Counted from the first letter of the stretch, positions 8,226-16,751 are shown. The stretch is 42,424 nucleotides of DNA from Clostridia bacterium (GCA_017396465.1 JAFQLU010000049.1:1-42424), one strand, 5' to 3'. Notes: a model not told the origin generated them from the sequence alone. Translations and numbers: made by a program.

Positions 8226-8621
8226 ATGATGGATCCCAATGCATCGGGCGGTATGGGCGGAATGATTTTATGGCTTGTAGTCATGATTGCGCTGTTTTAT
8301 TTCATGCTCATCAGACCCCAGAAGAAAAAAGAAAAACAGACAAAGGCAATGCTGGATGCTTTAAAGGTTGGCGACAGCGTTACCACAATCGGCGGTATTG
8401 TCGGTAAAGTATTAAAAATTAAGGACGATAAAGTTTGCATCGAAATCGGTGACAGAACACATAAGCATCCCATGACCATCAAGCGCGAAGCGGTTGCATC
8501 TGTTGTTCCCTGCACAAAAGAGAAAAAAGTAAAATCCGATATCGAGATTTTAGAAGAAGCAGACGAAGTTCCGCAGACTTCCGAAGTAGCAGAAGAAGCT
8601 GCAGAAACCACAGAAGAATAA
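8226..8621 (+). CDS. yajC: Preprotein translocase accessory subunit YajC
   Basis: The 131-residue product has a short Gly/Met-rich N-terminus, one transmembrane helix (about residues 11-29), the family hallmark FYFMLIRPQKKKEKQ, and the conserved core VGDSVTTIGGIVGKV. It works with SecDF at the SecYEG channel. The C-terminal acidic tail (many Glu) is longer than in typical YajC of about 100 residues. The start is placed at ATG behind AAAGGAG; an immediately following second ATG is equally possible, and a longer in-frame extension is rejected because it would precede the ribosome site. Confidence 0.93.
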   Translation: MMDPNASGGMGGMILWLVVMIALFYFMLIRPQKKKEKQTKAMLDALKVGDSVTTIGGIVGKVLKIKDDKVCIEIGDRTHKHPMTIKREAVASVVPCTKEKKVKSDIEILEEADEVPQTSEVAEEAAETTEE

Positions 8622-8640
8622 TTGTTCATAAAACGCCTTT

Positions 8641-8680
8641 TTGCCGAATATCTTATACCAACTGATATTCGGCAGGAGGT
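8641..8680 (+). promoter_or_regulatory. Hairpin abutting a ribosome-binding site
   Basis: GCCGAATATC (8643-8652) and its exact complement (8664-8673) form a 10-bp stem whose 3' arm ends directly before AGGAGGT of the next gene. There is no T-tract, so it is not an ordinary terminator. It may tune translation or protect the downstream mRNA. Confidence 0.5.
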
Positions 8681-8686
8681 TTGTTT

Positions 8687-9121
8687 ATGTACGGCGAAAA
8701 CATAAAAACGACAGAATCGGCAGGAGGTCTTCTTCCTGCGGCGACAGGCTTTGCACGCGGAACGCTGGCCGGTGCGGTGTTTACCTTTCTTGCCTTTGCC
8801 TTGTTTGCTTTTTTACTGGCTTACACGAAATTGCCCGAGCAGGCTGTTCCGGTGATTGCGGTGAGCGTGGAAGGCATCGGCGCATTTCTTTCGGGATTTG
8901 CGGCAGCAAAGGGTGCAAAAAGCCGCGGCTTTTTTACAGGACTTATTTCAGGCGTGCTCTATATGGGCATCATCTGGGTGATTTCCCTGCTTTCGGGCAG
9001 CGGAATTTCGGTGGGAAGCCATCTGTTTACCATGCTGGGTGTGTCTGCGGCAAGCGGTGCGTTGGGCGGTATCTTCGGCGTCAATACGGGATACGGCACC
9101 ACCAACCGGCGAAAACGGTAA
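8687..9121 (+). CDS. TIGR04086-type four-helix membrane protein
   Basis: The 144-residue product has four hydrophobic segments (about 23-46, 52-73, 80-102, 108-132) with Gly/Ala-rich packing faces and a basic tail (NRRKR). Such proteins are commonly found beside yajC in Clostridia and are known as the TIGR04086 family; the molecular function is not established. The ATG behind AGGAGGT (6-bp spacing) is preferred to an upstream in-frame TTG. Its position after yajC and before a terminator-like hairpin suggests co-transcription with yajC. Confidence 0.7.
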   Translation: MYGENIKTTESAGGLLPAATGFARGTLAGAVFTFLAFALFAFLLAYTKLPEQAVPVIAVSVEGIGAFLSGFAAAKGAKSRGFFTGLISGVLYMGIIWVISLLSGSGISVGSHLFTMLGVSAASGALGGIFGVNTGYGTTNRRKR

Positions 9122-9146
9122 GCGTCATACAATCGGTTTATGTTTT

Positions 9147-9176
9147 AGCGGAGCCAAAATCGGCTCCGCTGATTTT
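9147..9176 (+). terminator. Terminator-like hairpin
   Basis: AGCGGAGCC, 6-nt loop, GGCTCCGCT, then GATTTTG. The stem is strong but the T-run is short, so termination may be partial, letting transcription continue into cmk. Confidence 0.6.
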
Positions 9177-9211
9177 GCGTATAGCGAATTTACAAAAGAG
9201 GATGTGTTCGC

Positions 9212-9895
9212 ATGTTTCAGGTAGCAATTGACGGTCCCGGCGGTGCCGGAAAAAGTACGATTTCAAAGGCGGCGGCAAAGGAGCTTGGCTTCGTGTATAT
9301 TGACACGGGAGCTATGTACCGTGCGGCGGCGCTTTACTGTATGCGGCAGGGGATTGATATCAAGGAAAATCCCGAGCTGGCAGAGCAGGCGGTGGAAACC
9401 GTGGCGGTGGATATTGCCTACCGGGAGGACGGTCAGCATATTTTCTTAAACGGCGAGGATGTTTCGGAAGCCATCCGCATGCCGGAGGTTTCCATGGGGG
9501 CATCTCAGGTGTCCGCCATTCCTGCGGTTCGCGTGAAAATGGTGGAGCTTCAGAGAAATTTGGCGTCCGCAAAGCCTGTGATTATGGACGGCAGAGATAT
9601 CGGAACTCATGTGCTCCCCGATGCGCAGGTGAAGATTTTTCTGACGGCGTCAGCCGAAGTGCGTGCAAAACGCAGATTTGATGAGCTGACCGCCAAAGGA
9701 CAAGCCGTAAATTATGAGGATGTTTTAGCAGAAATGATAGAAAGAGACAGAAATGATTCCACCCGTGCCGTTTCGCCTCTGCGTCAGGCGGAGGACAGTA
9801 TTCTTTTGGATACCGGCGATATGGATTTTGAAGGTGCTCTTTCGGCAGTTCTTGCCATCATCCGTAAAAAAATGAATCAAGAGGGAGAATTGTAA
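9212..9895 (+). CDS. cmk: Cytidylate kinase
   Basis: The 227-residue product phosphorylates CMP and dCMP with ATP. The P-loop GPGGAGKS is near the N-terminus, followed by YIDTGAMYRA, MDGRDIGTHVLPDA and the lid-type sequence RDRNDSTRAVSPLRQAEDS, all characteristic of bacterial Cmk. Length matches. The ribosome site (AAGAGGA) is modest and slightly distant. The gene is one base before plsC, and the cmk-plsC-ispH/rpsA order is common in Clostridia, indicating one transcription unit. Confidence 0.96.
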   Translation: MFQVAIDGPGGAGKSTISKAAAKELGFVYIDTGAMYRAAALYCMRQGIDIKENPELAEQAVETVAVDIAYREDGQHIFLNGEDVSEAIRMPEVSMGASQVSAIPAVRVKMVELQRNLASAKPVIMDGRDIGTHVLPDAQVKIFLTASAEVRAKRRFDELTAKGQAVNYEDVLAEMIERDRNDSTRAVSPLRQAEDSILLDTGDMDFEGALSAVLAIIRKKMNQEGEL

Positions 9896-9896
9896 T

Positions 9897-10475
9897 ATGA
9901 TATATCCCGTTTTAAAATTTCTGGTTCGGTGTGTTTGCAAGCTGTTGTTTTTTGTAAAGCTTGTGAACGTGGAAAACATTCCCAAGGAAGGCGCAGCCAT
10001 TCTTGCAGGGAACCACACCAGCCTGTGGGACCCTCTGGTGCTGATTTCCTGCACCAAGCGCTCTATGCGCGCCATGGCAAAAAAAGAGCTGTTTCAGAAT
10101 CAATTTTTGAAATGCATTCTGGAAATGGCAGGTGCCTTTCCCGTGGATCGGAGCGGAAGCGATGTTGGTGCAATCAAAACGGCGCTGAAGGCTTTGAAAA
10201 ACGGCGAGATTTTTGCCATCTTTCCTTCCGGAACCCGTGTGGAAAACGAGGAAGGTGCCAGCGCAAAGGCAGGCGTCGCTTTAATTTCGTCCCGTTCCGG
10301 CGTGCCGGTGATACCCGTCCGCTTCCGTGGGGGATATCGTCCGTTTCACCGCGTGACGGTTACCTTCGGTGAGCCGATGTCTATCACACCTGCGGACGGC
10401 AAAAAAGCCACAAGCGAAGAGCTTCAGGTGTTTGCCGATGCTATCATGAAAAAAATCGACGGTCTGGGAGTGTGA
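9897..10475 (+). CDS. plsC: 1-acyl-sn-glycerol-3-phosphate acyltransferase
   Basis: The 192-residue membrane-associated enzyme acylates lysophosphatidic acid to phosphatidic acid. The catalytic HX4D motif is intact in NHTSLWD (H40, D45), preceded by a hydrophobic N-terminus, and VPVIPVRFRG gives the fourth family motif. Motif III reads FPSGTR instead of the usual FPEGTR (Ser at 111 in place of Glu), a position thought to contribute to phosphate/substrate binding. It starts one base after the cmk stop, with GAGGGAGA upstream, and ends 4 bp before the next gene. Family assignment is firm; the exact acyl acceptor is inferred. Confidence 0.9.
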   Translation: MIYPVLKFLVRCVCKLLFFVKLVNVENIPKEGAAILAGNHTSLWDPLVLISCTKRSMRAMAKKELFQNQFLKCILEMAGAFPVDRSGSDVGAIKTALKALKNGEIFAIFPSGTRVENEEGASAKAGVALISSRSGVPVIPVRFRGGYRPFHRVTVTFGEPMSITPADGKKATSEELQVFADAIMKKIDGLGV

Positions 10476-10479
10476 GGCT

Positions 10480-12477
10480 ATGGAAATAACGGTTGCAAAA
10501 TCGGCAGGCTTCTGCTTCGGCGTTGCCAGAGCTCTGGAAATGGTGGAGCAATGTGCGCAGGATAAAGAAACCACCTATCACACCTTAGGCCCCATCATCC
10601 ACAATAAGCACGTTGTGGACGAGCTGGCAGGGCGGGGCATTGCTCCCATCGAAAGCGTTTCGGAAGCAAAACCCGGCGATAACGTGATTGTCCGTACTCA
10701 CGGCGTGGGAAAAGCGGTTTACGAAGAAATGAAAAACAGGGAAATCGGGATTACCGATGTGACCTGTCCCTTTGTGAAAAAAATTCACAATATTGTGGAA
10801 AAACATTACAAAGAGGGGTACACCATTGTCATCATAGGTGACAAAAATCATCCCGAAGTGCAGGGAATTAACGGCTGGTGTGAAAACAAAGCGGTGATTC
10901 TGGGCTCTGAAGAGGAAGCAAAATCGGCAAAATTTGACGAAAAACCCCTTTGTGTGGTCTCTCAAACCACATTTATGCAAAAAATTTTCAAAAAAATCGT
11001 ATTTTTTTTAAAAAATACTTGCAATGACATACTAATATTTGATACAATATGTAGTGCGACTGAAGAAAGGCAGAATGAAGCTCATGCTCTGGCATCCGTT
11101 TCCGACATGATGATTGTGTTAGGCGGACGGAACAGTTCCAACACGCAGAAGCTGTATTCGATATGCAAAAGCGTATGCGCCGAGACTTATGTGCTGGAGC
11201 ATATCGGCGAGCTGGACGCTCAGTTGTACAACAATTCCAAAAAAGTTGGAATTACCGCAGGCGCATCTACGCCGGCGGTCATAATAAAGGAGGCAATTTG
11301 TAAGATGGAAAACTTTGAAAGCTTTGAAAGCCTGGTTGAGGAGTCTTTAAAGACTTTAAACACCGGTGACGTTGTGAAAGGAACGGTAATTGAGGTTCGT
11401 CCCAACGAAGTCATCGTTGACCTGGGCGCAAAGCAGGACGGATTTATTCCCGCAGGTGAGATTTCGGACGACCCCAACGTTACAACAGCAGACATTGTAA
11501 AACCCGGTGACGAAATCGAGGTGTTCGTTGTTCGTGTAAACGATGCGGACGGCAACATTATTCTCTCCAAGAGAAAACTGGATTCTGCAAAAACTTGGGA
11601 AGCAGTAAAAGCTGCTGCTGAAGAGGGTACTGTTTTAGAAGGGAAAGTAACAGAAACAGTAAACAAGGGTATGATTGTAGCATACAAGGGCTACAAGGTG
11701 TTCATCCCCGAATCTCAGGCAAGCGAAAGACGCGTAAGCGACCTTTCCGGTCTGGTTGGCAACGTTGTTGCATTTAAAATCATTGATATAAATGAAAGAA
11801 GAAAACGTCTGGTTGGTTCTGTAAGATCCGTACTGGAAGCTCAGAAAAAAGAACTGGAAGAAAAGTTCTGGGCAGATGCAGAAGTTGGCAAGATTTACAA
11901 CGGTGTTGTAAAATCCTTAACAAACTTCGGTGCGTTTGTTGACATCGGCGGCGTGGATGGTTTGGTTCATATCTCCGAGCTGAGCTGGAAGCACATCAAG
12001 CATCCTTCCGAAGTTGTTTCCGAAGGCGATGCAATTGAAGTGTACATCAAGGATATCAATGCTGAAACCAAGAAGATTTCTTTAGGCTTCAAAAAGGCTG
12101 AAGACAATCCTTGGGAAGTTGTAAAATCCAAGATTGAAGTAGGCGGCACAACAACAGTTAAGGTAGTTAGAATCATGCCTTACGGTGCGTTTGCAGAAAT
12201 CATCCCCGGTGTTGACGGTTTGATTCACATTTCCCAGATCGCTAACCGCAGAATTGAAAAGCCCCAGGACGAACTGGAACTGGGTCAGGAAGTGGAAGTT
12301 CAGGTAACAGAAATCGATTGGGATGCAAAGAAAATTGCACTGTCCATTCGTGCACTTTTAGCTCCTGAAGCTCCCGCTGAAGAAGCAGCTCCCGAAGTTC
12401 CTGCAGCTGAAGAAGCAGCTCCTGTAGCAGAAGAAGCTCCTGCTGAAGAAACTCCTGCTGAAGCTGACGCTGAATAA
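10480..12477 (+). CDS. ispH: Bifunctional HMBPP reductase (IspH) / ribosomal protein S1 fusion
   Basis: Residues 1-275 are 4-hydroxy-3-methylbut-2-enyl diphosphate reductase, the last enzyme of the MEP isoprenoid pathway: the three [4Fe-4S] Cys (C12 in AGFCFG, C96 in VTCPFV, C191 in DTICSAT) and catalytic Glu in HPEVQG (E126) are present. Residues 276-628 are four S1 RNA-binding domains (about 293-366, 382-452, 468-537, 555-626) with motifs such as NFGAFVDIGGVDGLVHISEL. An Ala/Glu/Pro-rich tail ends the protein. This fusion is known in Clostridia. Internally there is a consensus ribosome site before Met276 and a promoter-like sequence, so a free S1-like protein of 390 residues may also be made. 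The IspH segment at residues about 166-190 is strikingly AT-rich compared with its flanks. Confidence 0.93.
   Translation: MEITVAKSAGFCFGVARALEMVEQCAQDKETTYHTLGPIIHNKHVVDELAGRGIAPIESVSEAKPGDNVIVRTHGVGKAVYEEMKNREIGITDVTCPFVKKIHNIVEKHYKEGYTIVIIGDKNHPEVQGINGWCENKAVILGSEEEAKSAKFDEKPLCVVSQTTFMQKIFKKIVFFLKNTCNDILIFDTICSATEERQNEAHALASVSDMMIVLGGRNSSNTQKLYSICKSVCAETYVLEHIGELDAQLYNNSKKVGITAGASTPAVIIKEAICKMENFESFESLVEESLKTLNTGDVVKGTVIEVRPNEVIVDLGAKQDGFIPAGEISDDPNVTTADIVKPGDEIEVFVVRVNDADGNIILSKRKLDSAKTWEAVKAAAEEGTVLEGKVTETVNKGMIVAYKGYKVFIPESQASERRVSDLSGLVGNVVAFKIIDINERRKRLVGSVRSVLEAQKKELEEKFWADAEVGKIYNGVVKSLTNFGAFVDIGGVDGLVHISELSWKHIKHPSEVVSEGDAIEVYIKDINAETKKISLGFKKAEDNPWEVVKSKIEVGGTTTVKVVRIMPYGAFAEIIPGVDGLIHISQIANRRIEKPQDELELGQEVEVQVTEIDWDAKKIALSIRALLAPEAPAEEAAPEVPAAEEAAPVAEEAPAEETPAEADAE
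11019..11048 (+). promoter_or_regulatory. Possible internal promoter for the S1 half
   Basis: TTGCAA, 18-bp spacer, TACAAT, preceded by alternating A and T tracts that resemble an UP element. It lies inside the IspH coding sequence, about 250 bp before the internal S1 start, where base composition turns abruptly AT-rich. Confidence 0.45.
11286..11307 (+). promoter_or_regulatory. Internal ribosome-binding site and start for S1
   Basis: AAGGAGG stands 12 bp before an in-frame ATG (Met276 of the fusion), exactly at the border between the IspH and S1 parts. Initiation here would yield MENFESFESL..., which resembles a natural S1 N-terminus. Confidence 0.6.
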
Positions 12478-12492
12478 TTTTATAAGCAATAT

Positions 12493-12529
12493 AAAACGCT
12501 TTCCTGCATAGCGGGAGAGCGTTTTTTTT
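12493..12529 (+). terminator. Rho-independent terminator after ispH-rpsA
   Basis: AAAACGCT pairs with AGCGTTTT, extended inward by about five more pairs including G-T wobbles, followed by eight Ts. Confidence 0.9.
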
Positions 12530-12560
12530 GCGATACCGACAGCAAAAGATTTTTCCGTGG

Positions 12561-12589
12561 TTGCTTTTGGGCAGAGAGTGTGATAAAAT
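12561..12589 (+). promoter_or_regulatory. Sigma-A promoter of small membrane protein gene
   Basis: TTGCTT, 17 bp, TAAAAT, about 60 bp before the start codon and just after the ispH-rpsA terminator. Confidence 0.6.
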
Positions 12590-12650
12590 GAAGGCATACG
12601 AATCTCTTATCTTGATTTTCGGAAAATGGAAATGCTCGTGGGGTGATTAT

Positions 12651-12959
12651 ATGCATAGCATCATAAATACGGCATTGATGGTTTTGGTGCTGATATGCTG
12701 GATTTTGCTTATCATAAAGCTGATAATCGGCAGATGTGCAGAGGTCAGGACAGTCAAGGCAACGGTTGTGGATAAATATACGCCTGAAACGGTAACAAAC
12801 TATCCCGGCTCCTTGAAACCAAAGCGGTATATTGTTGTTTTTTCAGCAGAGGATAAAAAGCTTTCCTTTGATGTTTCGGAGTTTTCGTATGAAAGCTATC
12901 GGATTGGTGAAAAAGGAAGGCTGAAATACAAAGGAAACAGAATCATAAGCTTTCGTTAG
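12651..12959 (+). CDS. Small membrane protein, DUF2500-like
   Basis: The 102-residue product has one N-terminal transmembrane helix (about 5-27) and a small beta-rich soluble domain: TVKATVVDK, then YIVVFSAEDKKLSFDVSE, then GEKGRLKYKGNRIISF. This order (a V-x-A-x-V-V-D-K strand, a Y-x-V-x-F strand, a G-x-x-G-x-L-x-Y-x-G hairpin) resembles DUF2500-type envelope proteins of unknown function. The ATG behind GGGGTGA is chosen; longer in-frame starts would reach back over the promoter. It stands alone between a terminator and the GH2 gene. Confidence 0.65.
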   Translation: MHSIINTALMVLVLICWILLIIKLIIGRCAEVRTVKATVVDKYTPETVTNYPGSLKPKRYIVVFSAEDKKLSFDVSEFSYESYRIGEKGRLKYKGNRIISFR

Positions 12960-13070
12960 CTGACGGTCAGGTCCTGATGCGTGAGATGCTAAATAGCGCA
13001 AAGATGCCGTCCGGACCAAAATGGGTTACATCCCCTGATATTGCAAAAACATGAAAACGGAGGAAATCAT

Positions 13071-15488
13071 ATGCAGTTAAACGGCAGTTGGATATTAAAA
13101 GGCACAGATGAAAAAGGAAGCCCGATTACGCTTCCCGTAACCGTTCCCGGTTGCGTGCACACGGATTTGTGGGAGCATGGATACATCAAGGATTTATACT
13201 ATCGGGACAATTCCAAATACTACGGATGGATAGAAGATAGAAATTTCACCTATGAACGCACATTTTTAGTGGAGCAGGCAGAAAAACATGCGTATTTAGA
13301 ATTTGACGGCTTGGATACATACTGTGATATTTTCTTAAACGGCGTGAAGGTGGGAGAAGCGGAGAATATGTTTATTCCTTATGCTTTTCCGGTGGACGGT
13401 GTGCTGAAAAACGGCGAGAACACCCTTCGTGTGGAGTTTCGCTCTCCGATAGCCGAGGTGGCAGACAGACCGCCGCTTCCCGGTGTATTCACAACGGAAC
13501 GGCTTCATACCAGAAGAATGCAATGTACCTACGGATGGGACTGGGTGGATCGCTTTGTTACCCAGGGGATTTTCCGCGATGTACGGCTGACATTCCGCAA
13601 GCCCAACGAAATCGACAATGTTTATGTGTTCACAAAACGCATCACACCGTACGCCGCGCAGGTGAAGATTGAGATTGCGTTCCGCGATGTCGTGAAGGAA
13701 CAGGAAGCAGTAAGCATGGAGATTTTCGCACCGGACGGAGCATGCGTATTCTCCAAAACGCGCATGATTTTAAAAGAGGATATGGACGAAAGCGTGGATG
13801 TTGTGAATCCGCAGCTGTGGTTCCCCAACGGATACGGAGAGCAGCCGCTTTATAAGTTGGTTTTAAAAACGAAACACTCCGAAAAAGAAGTGATGTTCGG
13901 TATCCGTGAAATCACGGTTCTGCAGATAGAAGACACACCCGGAAGCGAAGAAGAAATGCTCTGCAAGACCCTTCGCGAAGACCCGTTCTTCTGCGGGCGT
14001 GACCGGAACGAAAGCGGCGCGTGCTTTACTGTTTTGGTAAACGGCGTGAAAATTATGTGTAAGGGCGGAAACTGGGTTCCCTGTGAACCGTTCCCCTCTG
14101 CGGAAACACCAGAGAAAATAAAAACGATTTTATCGCTTGCCAAGAATGCCGGCATGAATATGATAAGAATCTGGGGCGGCGGTATTTTCGAGCAGGATGC
14201 TTTATATGAACTCTGTGACCGCTTCGGTATTTTAGTCACACAGGACTTTCTGATGGCGTGCGGACAGTATCCGGAAAAGGAAGAATGGTTTATCAAGGCG
14301 CTGAACGAGGAAGCAAAATATGCGGCGCTTCGCCTGAGAAATCATCCCTGCCTTGCATGGTGGACGGGTGATAACGAAAACGGAGAATTAGGCTCGGAAA
14401 ACAAAACGGATTTTATGGGATATCTTGCGGCAACCTACGGCGCAGAGCCGGTTCTGAAGCAATACGACAGAGAACGGTATTTCTTCCCGTCCTCTCCCTA
14501 CGGCGGCGATTATTATTCATCTATCACTCGCGGTACAACCCATAACACCAACTTCCAGAGTATGGTGTATGACGAAGCATTCGACACGGATTTTAAGCAT
14601 TATCCGGAATTTTTCTCCAAAATGTTTGCTCGGTTCAGCGTGGAACAGATGTGCTTAGGTCTGCCTTTTGTATCGTCACTTTTAAACTTTATGACGGAAG
14701 AGGATATCTACGGTCCCGATACCACTATTTCCGAATATCATATGCGGGACGGCGGCGGAAAACGGTACACGCTGTTTGAAGCGGCAAACCAGATGGCAAA
14801 GCAGATGTTCGGTGATTACACGGATGGCAAAGACGGTGTGAAAAAACAGCAGATGCTTCAGACAGAATGGATTCGTCTGACGCTGGAAACCCACAGACGG
14901 CATAAGTGGTTCTCCTCCGGTATTGTATACTGGATGGTGAATGATTGCTGGCCTGCGGCAAACGGATGGTCGATTATTGATTACTACGCAAAGCCGAAAC
15001 CGGCATACTATGCGTTTCAGCGCGGTGCAAAGCCTTTGGTTTCGTCTTTGGAGAGAAAGAATGAAAAACTGCTTCTGCATATTTCAAATGACGGACTTTT
15101 GGCAGCATCGGGAAGCGCAACCGTGTTTGCATATGATGTGAAGCGTAAGACCAAAACGGTGGAAAAGGAAATTGCATTTTCTGTGGATGCCAACGAAACG
15201 GCGGCTGTAGCAGAATTTGATTTTTCGGAATTCGACAGAGAAAACACCGTGATTCTTTGCGATATGGCCTCTAATCTGGGTGAGGACCGTACCTTCTATG
15301 TAAAAGACGGATTGAGAAGTCTTGGAATCACCTATGAGGATGCAGAAATTGTTGCAGAGGATCAAGAAAGCATCACCGTAAAAGCAGAAAGCTTTATTCC
15401 GGTTGTTCTGCTGGATGTTCCGGAAATACTGGAAGAAAACTGCTTCCCCATGCTGGCAGGAGAAACAAAACGGATTATGAAAAGATAA
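13071..15488 (+). CDS. Beta-mannosidase-like glycoside hydrolase, GH2
   Basis: The 805-residue protein has no signal peptide, so it acts in the cytoplasm. The N-terminal jelly-roll domain carries the beta-mannosidase signature TVPGCVHTDLWEHGYI...YYRDN. A beta-sandwich and TIM barrel follow: IRIWGGGIFE, then WWTGDNENGEL with the acid/base Glu (E436; usually GNNE, here GDNE), then RFSVEQMCLGLP with the nucleophile Glu (E525; usual form RFxSEFGxQSxP). It likely releases mannose from beta-mannosides. The ribosome site is GGAGG. A serine esterase gene follows after 12 bp. The sequence around the nucleophile is divergent, so substrate may differ from classical beta-mannosidases. Confidence 0.88.
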   Translation: MQLNGSWILKGTDEKGSPITLPVTVPGCVHTDLWEHGYIKDLYYRDNSKYYGWIEDRNFTYERTFLVEQAEKHAYLEFDGLDTYCDIFLNGVKVGEAENMFIPYAFPVDGVLKNGENTLRVEFRSPIAEVADRPPLPGVFTTERLHTRRMQCTYGWDWVDRFVTQGIFRDVRLTFRKPNEIDNVYVFTKRITPYAAQVKIEIAFRDVVKEQEAVSMEIFAPDGACVFSKTRMILKEDMDESVDVVNPQLWFPNGYGEQPLYKLVLKTKHSEKEVMFGIREITVLQIEDTPGSEEEMLCKTLREDPFFCGRDRNESGACFTVLVNGVKIMCKGGNWVPCEPFPSAETPEKIKTILSLAKNAGMNMIRIWGGGIFEQDALYELCDRFGILVTQDFLMACGQYPEKEEWFIKALNEEAKYAALRLRNHPCLAWWTGDNENGELGSENKTDFMGYLAATYGAEPVLKQYDRERYFFPSSPYGGDYYSSITRGTTHNTNFQSMVYDEAFDTDFKHYPEFFSKMFARFSVEQMCLGLPFVSSLLNFMTEEDIYGPDTTISEYHMRDGGGKRYTLFEAANQMAKQMFGDYTDGKDGVKKQQMLQTEWIRLTLETHRRHKWFSSGIVYWMVNDCWPAANGWSIIDYYAKPKPAYYAFQRGAKPLVSSLERKNEKLLLHISNDGLLAASGSATVFAYDVKRKTKTVEKEIAFSVDANETAAVAEFDFSEFDRENTVILCDMASNLGEDRTFYVKDGLRSLGITYEDAEIVAEDQESITVKAESFIPVVLLDVPEILEENCFPMLAGETKRIMKR

Positions 15489-15500
15489 GAAGGTATTTTT

Positions 15501-16691
15501 ATGGATTTTACAAAGCTTCAGAATGCATTAGACCGGATTGTAACAGAGTACCATGCGCCCGGCGTGGATTGTCAGGTATATATCGACCATCAGCCGGTGT
15601 TCCGGTATTTTGCCGGAATGCGTGATGCGGAAAACAAAATCCCCATGGACGGAAACGAGCTGTATCTGATTTTCTCCATGACAAAAATGCTTACATGCAC
15701 AGGTGCGCTTCAGCTTCTGGAAAAAGGTGCGTATCGGCTGGATGACCCCATCAGTAAATACCTTCCGGAATTTGCACACATGAAGGTGTCTGCAAAGGGC
15801 ATGGATGCTGCGGCAGGCGCAAAGGTGGCGAGCGGCAAAGGCATGGCAGAGGCAGAGGAGCAAACGGATGTTTACGATGCCAAAACGCCGATTACCGTAA
15901 AACATCTGTTTACCATGGGCGCAGGGCTTGACTATGTTTTAAACGATGAGCCTATCAAAAACGCATTGGCGGAGGGAAAAAAGACCACCCGGGAGCTGGT
16001 GGGAGCTATGGCAGGGAAAGTACTTGGTTTTGAGCCGGGAACCAGATATCGTTACAGCTTATGCCACGATGTGCTGGGGGCTTTGATTGAAATCTGGTCG
16101 GGACAAAAGTTCGGCGAGTATATGAAAGAACACGTGTTTGATCCCATCGGTATGACACGCACCTTCTTTGGCGTTCCCAAGGACGAAGAAAGACTTTCTC
16201 AGATGGCGGCGCGGTACACCTATCAGGCGGACGGATATCCGAAAAGATTGCCCATTGAGTGCTATTTTATTCTGACGGATGCATATGAAAGCGGCGGTGC
16301 AGGCCTCACCTCCTGCACAGAGGATTATGCGCGCTTCCTGGACATGCTTGCCTGCGGTGGTGTTGCCGCAAACGGAAACCGCATTTTAAAAGAAGAAACC
16401 GTTATGCTGATGCAGAAGGATCATCTGGTAGGCGAGCAGAAAAAGGATTTTGACAATATGCGTGCCGGTTATGGCTACGGTTTAGGTGTTCGCACTCATA
16501 TCAATCCTGAAAGAAGCGGCTCCAAAAGCCCAGTGGGAGAATTCGGATGGGACGGCGCGGCAGGTGCATTTTCCATGGTGGATATCAAGCATAAAGTGTC
16601 TCTTACCTATTTTCAGCATGTGCACAACTGGGGTCTGGCATATCAGCAGGAACTGAAGGATAGTTTGTACGACAGCTTATGCGAAGAATAA
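15501..16691 (+). CDS. Serine hydrolase/esterase of beta-lactamase (class C) fold
   Basis: The 396-residue protein has the penicillin-binding-type motif SxxK in FSMTKML (S59, K62). The second motif is YSL (Y185) instead of YSN/YAN, and a late GWDGAAGAFSMVD segment takes the place of the KTG-type strand; such changes are typical of EstB-like esterases rather than true beta-lactamases. No signal peptide is seen, which argues against a cell-wall role. It is translationally close to the GH2 gene (12-bp gap), so it may remove ester groups from the same glycan. An insertion with Ala/Gly/Lys repeats (about 98-125) lies between the first and second motifs. Substrate is not determinable from sequence. 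Confidence 0.8.
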   Translation: MDFTKLQNALDRIVTEYHAPGVDCQVYIDHQPVFRYFAGMRDAENKIPMDGNELYLIFSMTKMLTCTGALQLLEKGAYRLDDPISKYLPEFAHMKVSAKGMDAAAGAKVASGKGMAEAEEQTDVYDAKTPITVKHLFTMGAGLDYVLNDEPIKNALAEGKKTTRELVGAMAGKVLGFEPGTRYRYSLCHDVLGALIEIWSGQKFGEYMKEHVFDPIGMTRTFFGVPKDEERLSQMAARYTYQADGYPKRLPIECYFILTDAYESGGAGLTSCTEDYARFLDMLACGGVAANGNRILKEETVMLMQKDHLVGEQKKDFDNMRAGYGYGLGVRTHINPERSGSKSPVGEFGWDGAAGAFSMVDIKHKVSLTYFQHVHNWGLAYQQELKDSLYDSLCEE

Positions 16692-16751
16692 ATCCGCCGG
16701 GAAGACATGGATTTTTATATAGGAAAATGTTATAATAAAGGGAGAATTATG

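Noticed and set aside
8641-9231. 196-residue open frame overlapping the TIGR04086-type gene
   Set aside because: Frame-shifted shadow rich in Cys/Arg/Gly; the overlapping frame has a proper ribosome site and membrane helices.
12960-13040. GGTCC/GGACC inverted pair before the GH2 gene
   Set aside because: Only five bases long with a wide loop; not enough for a regulatory call.
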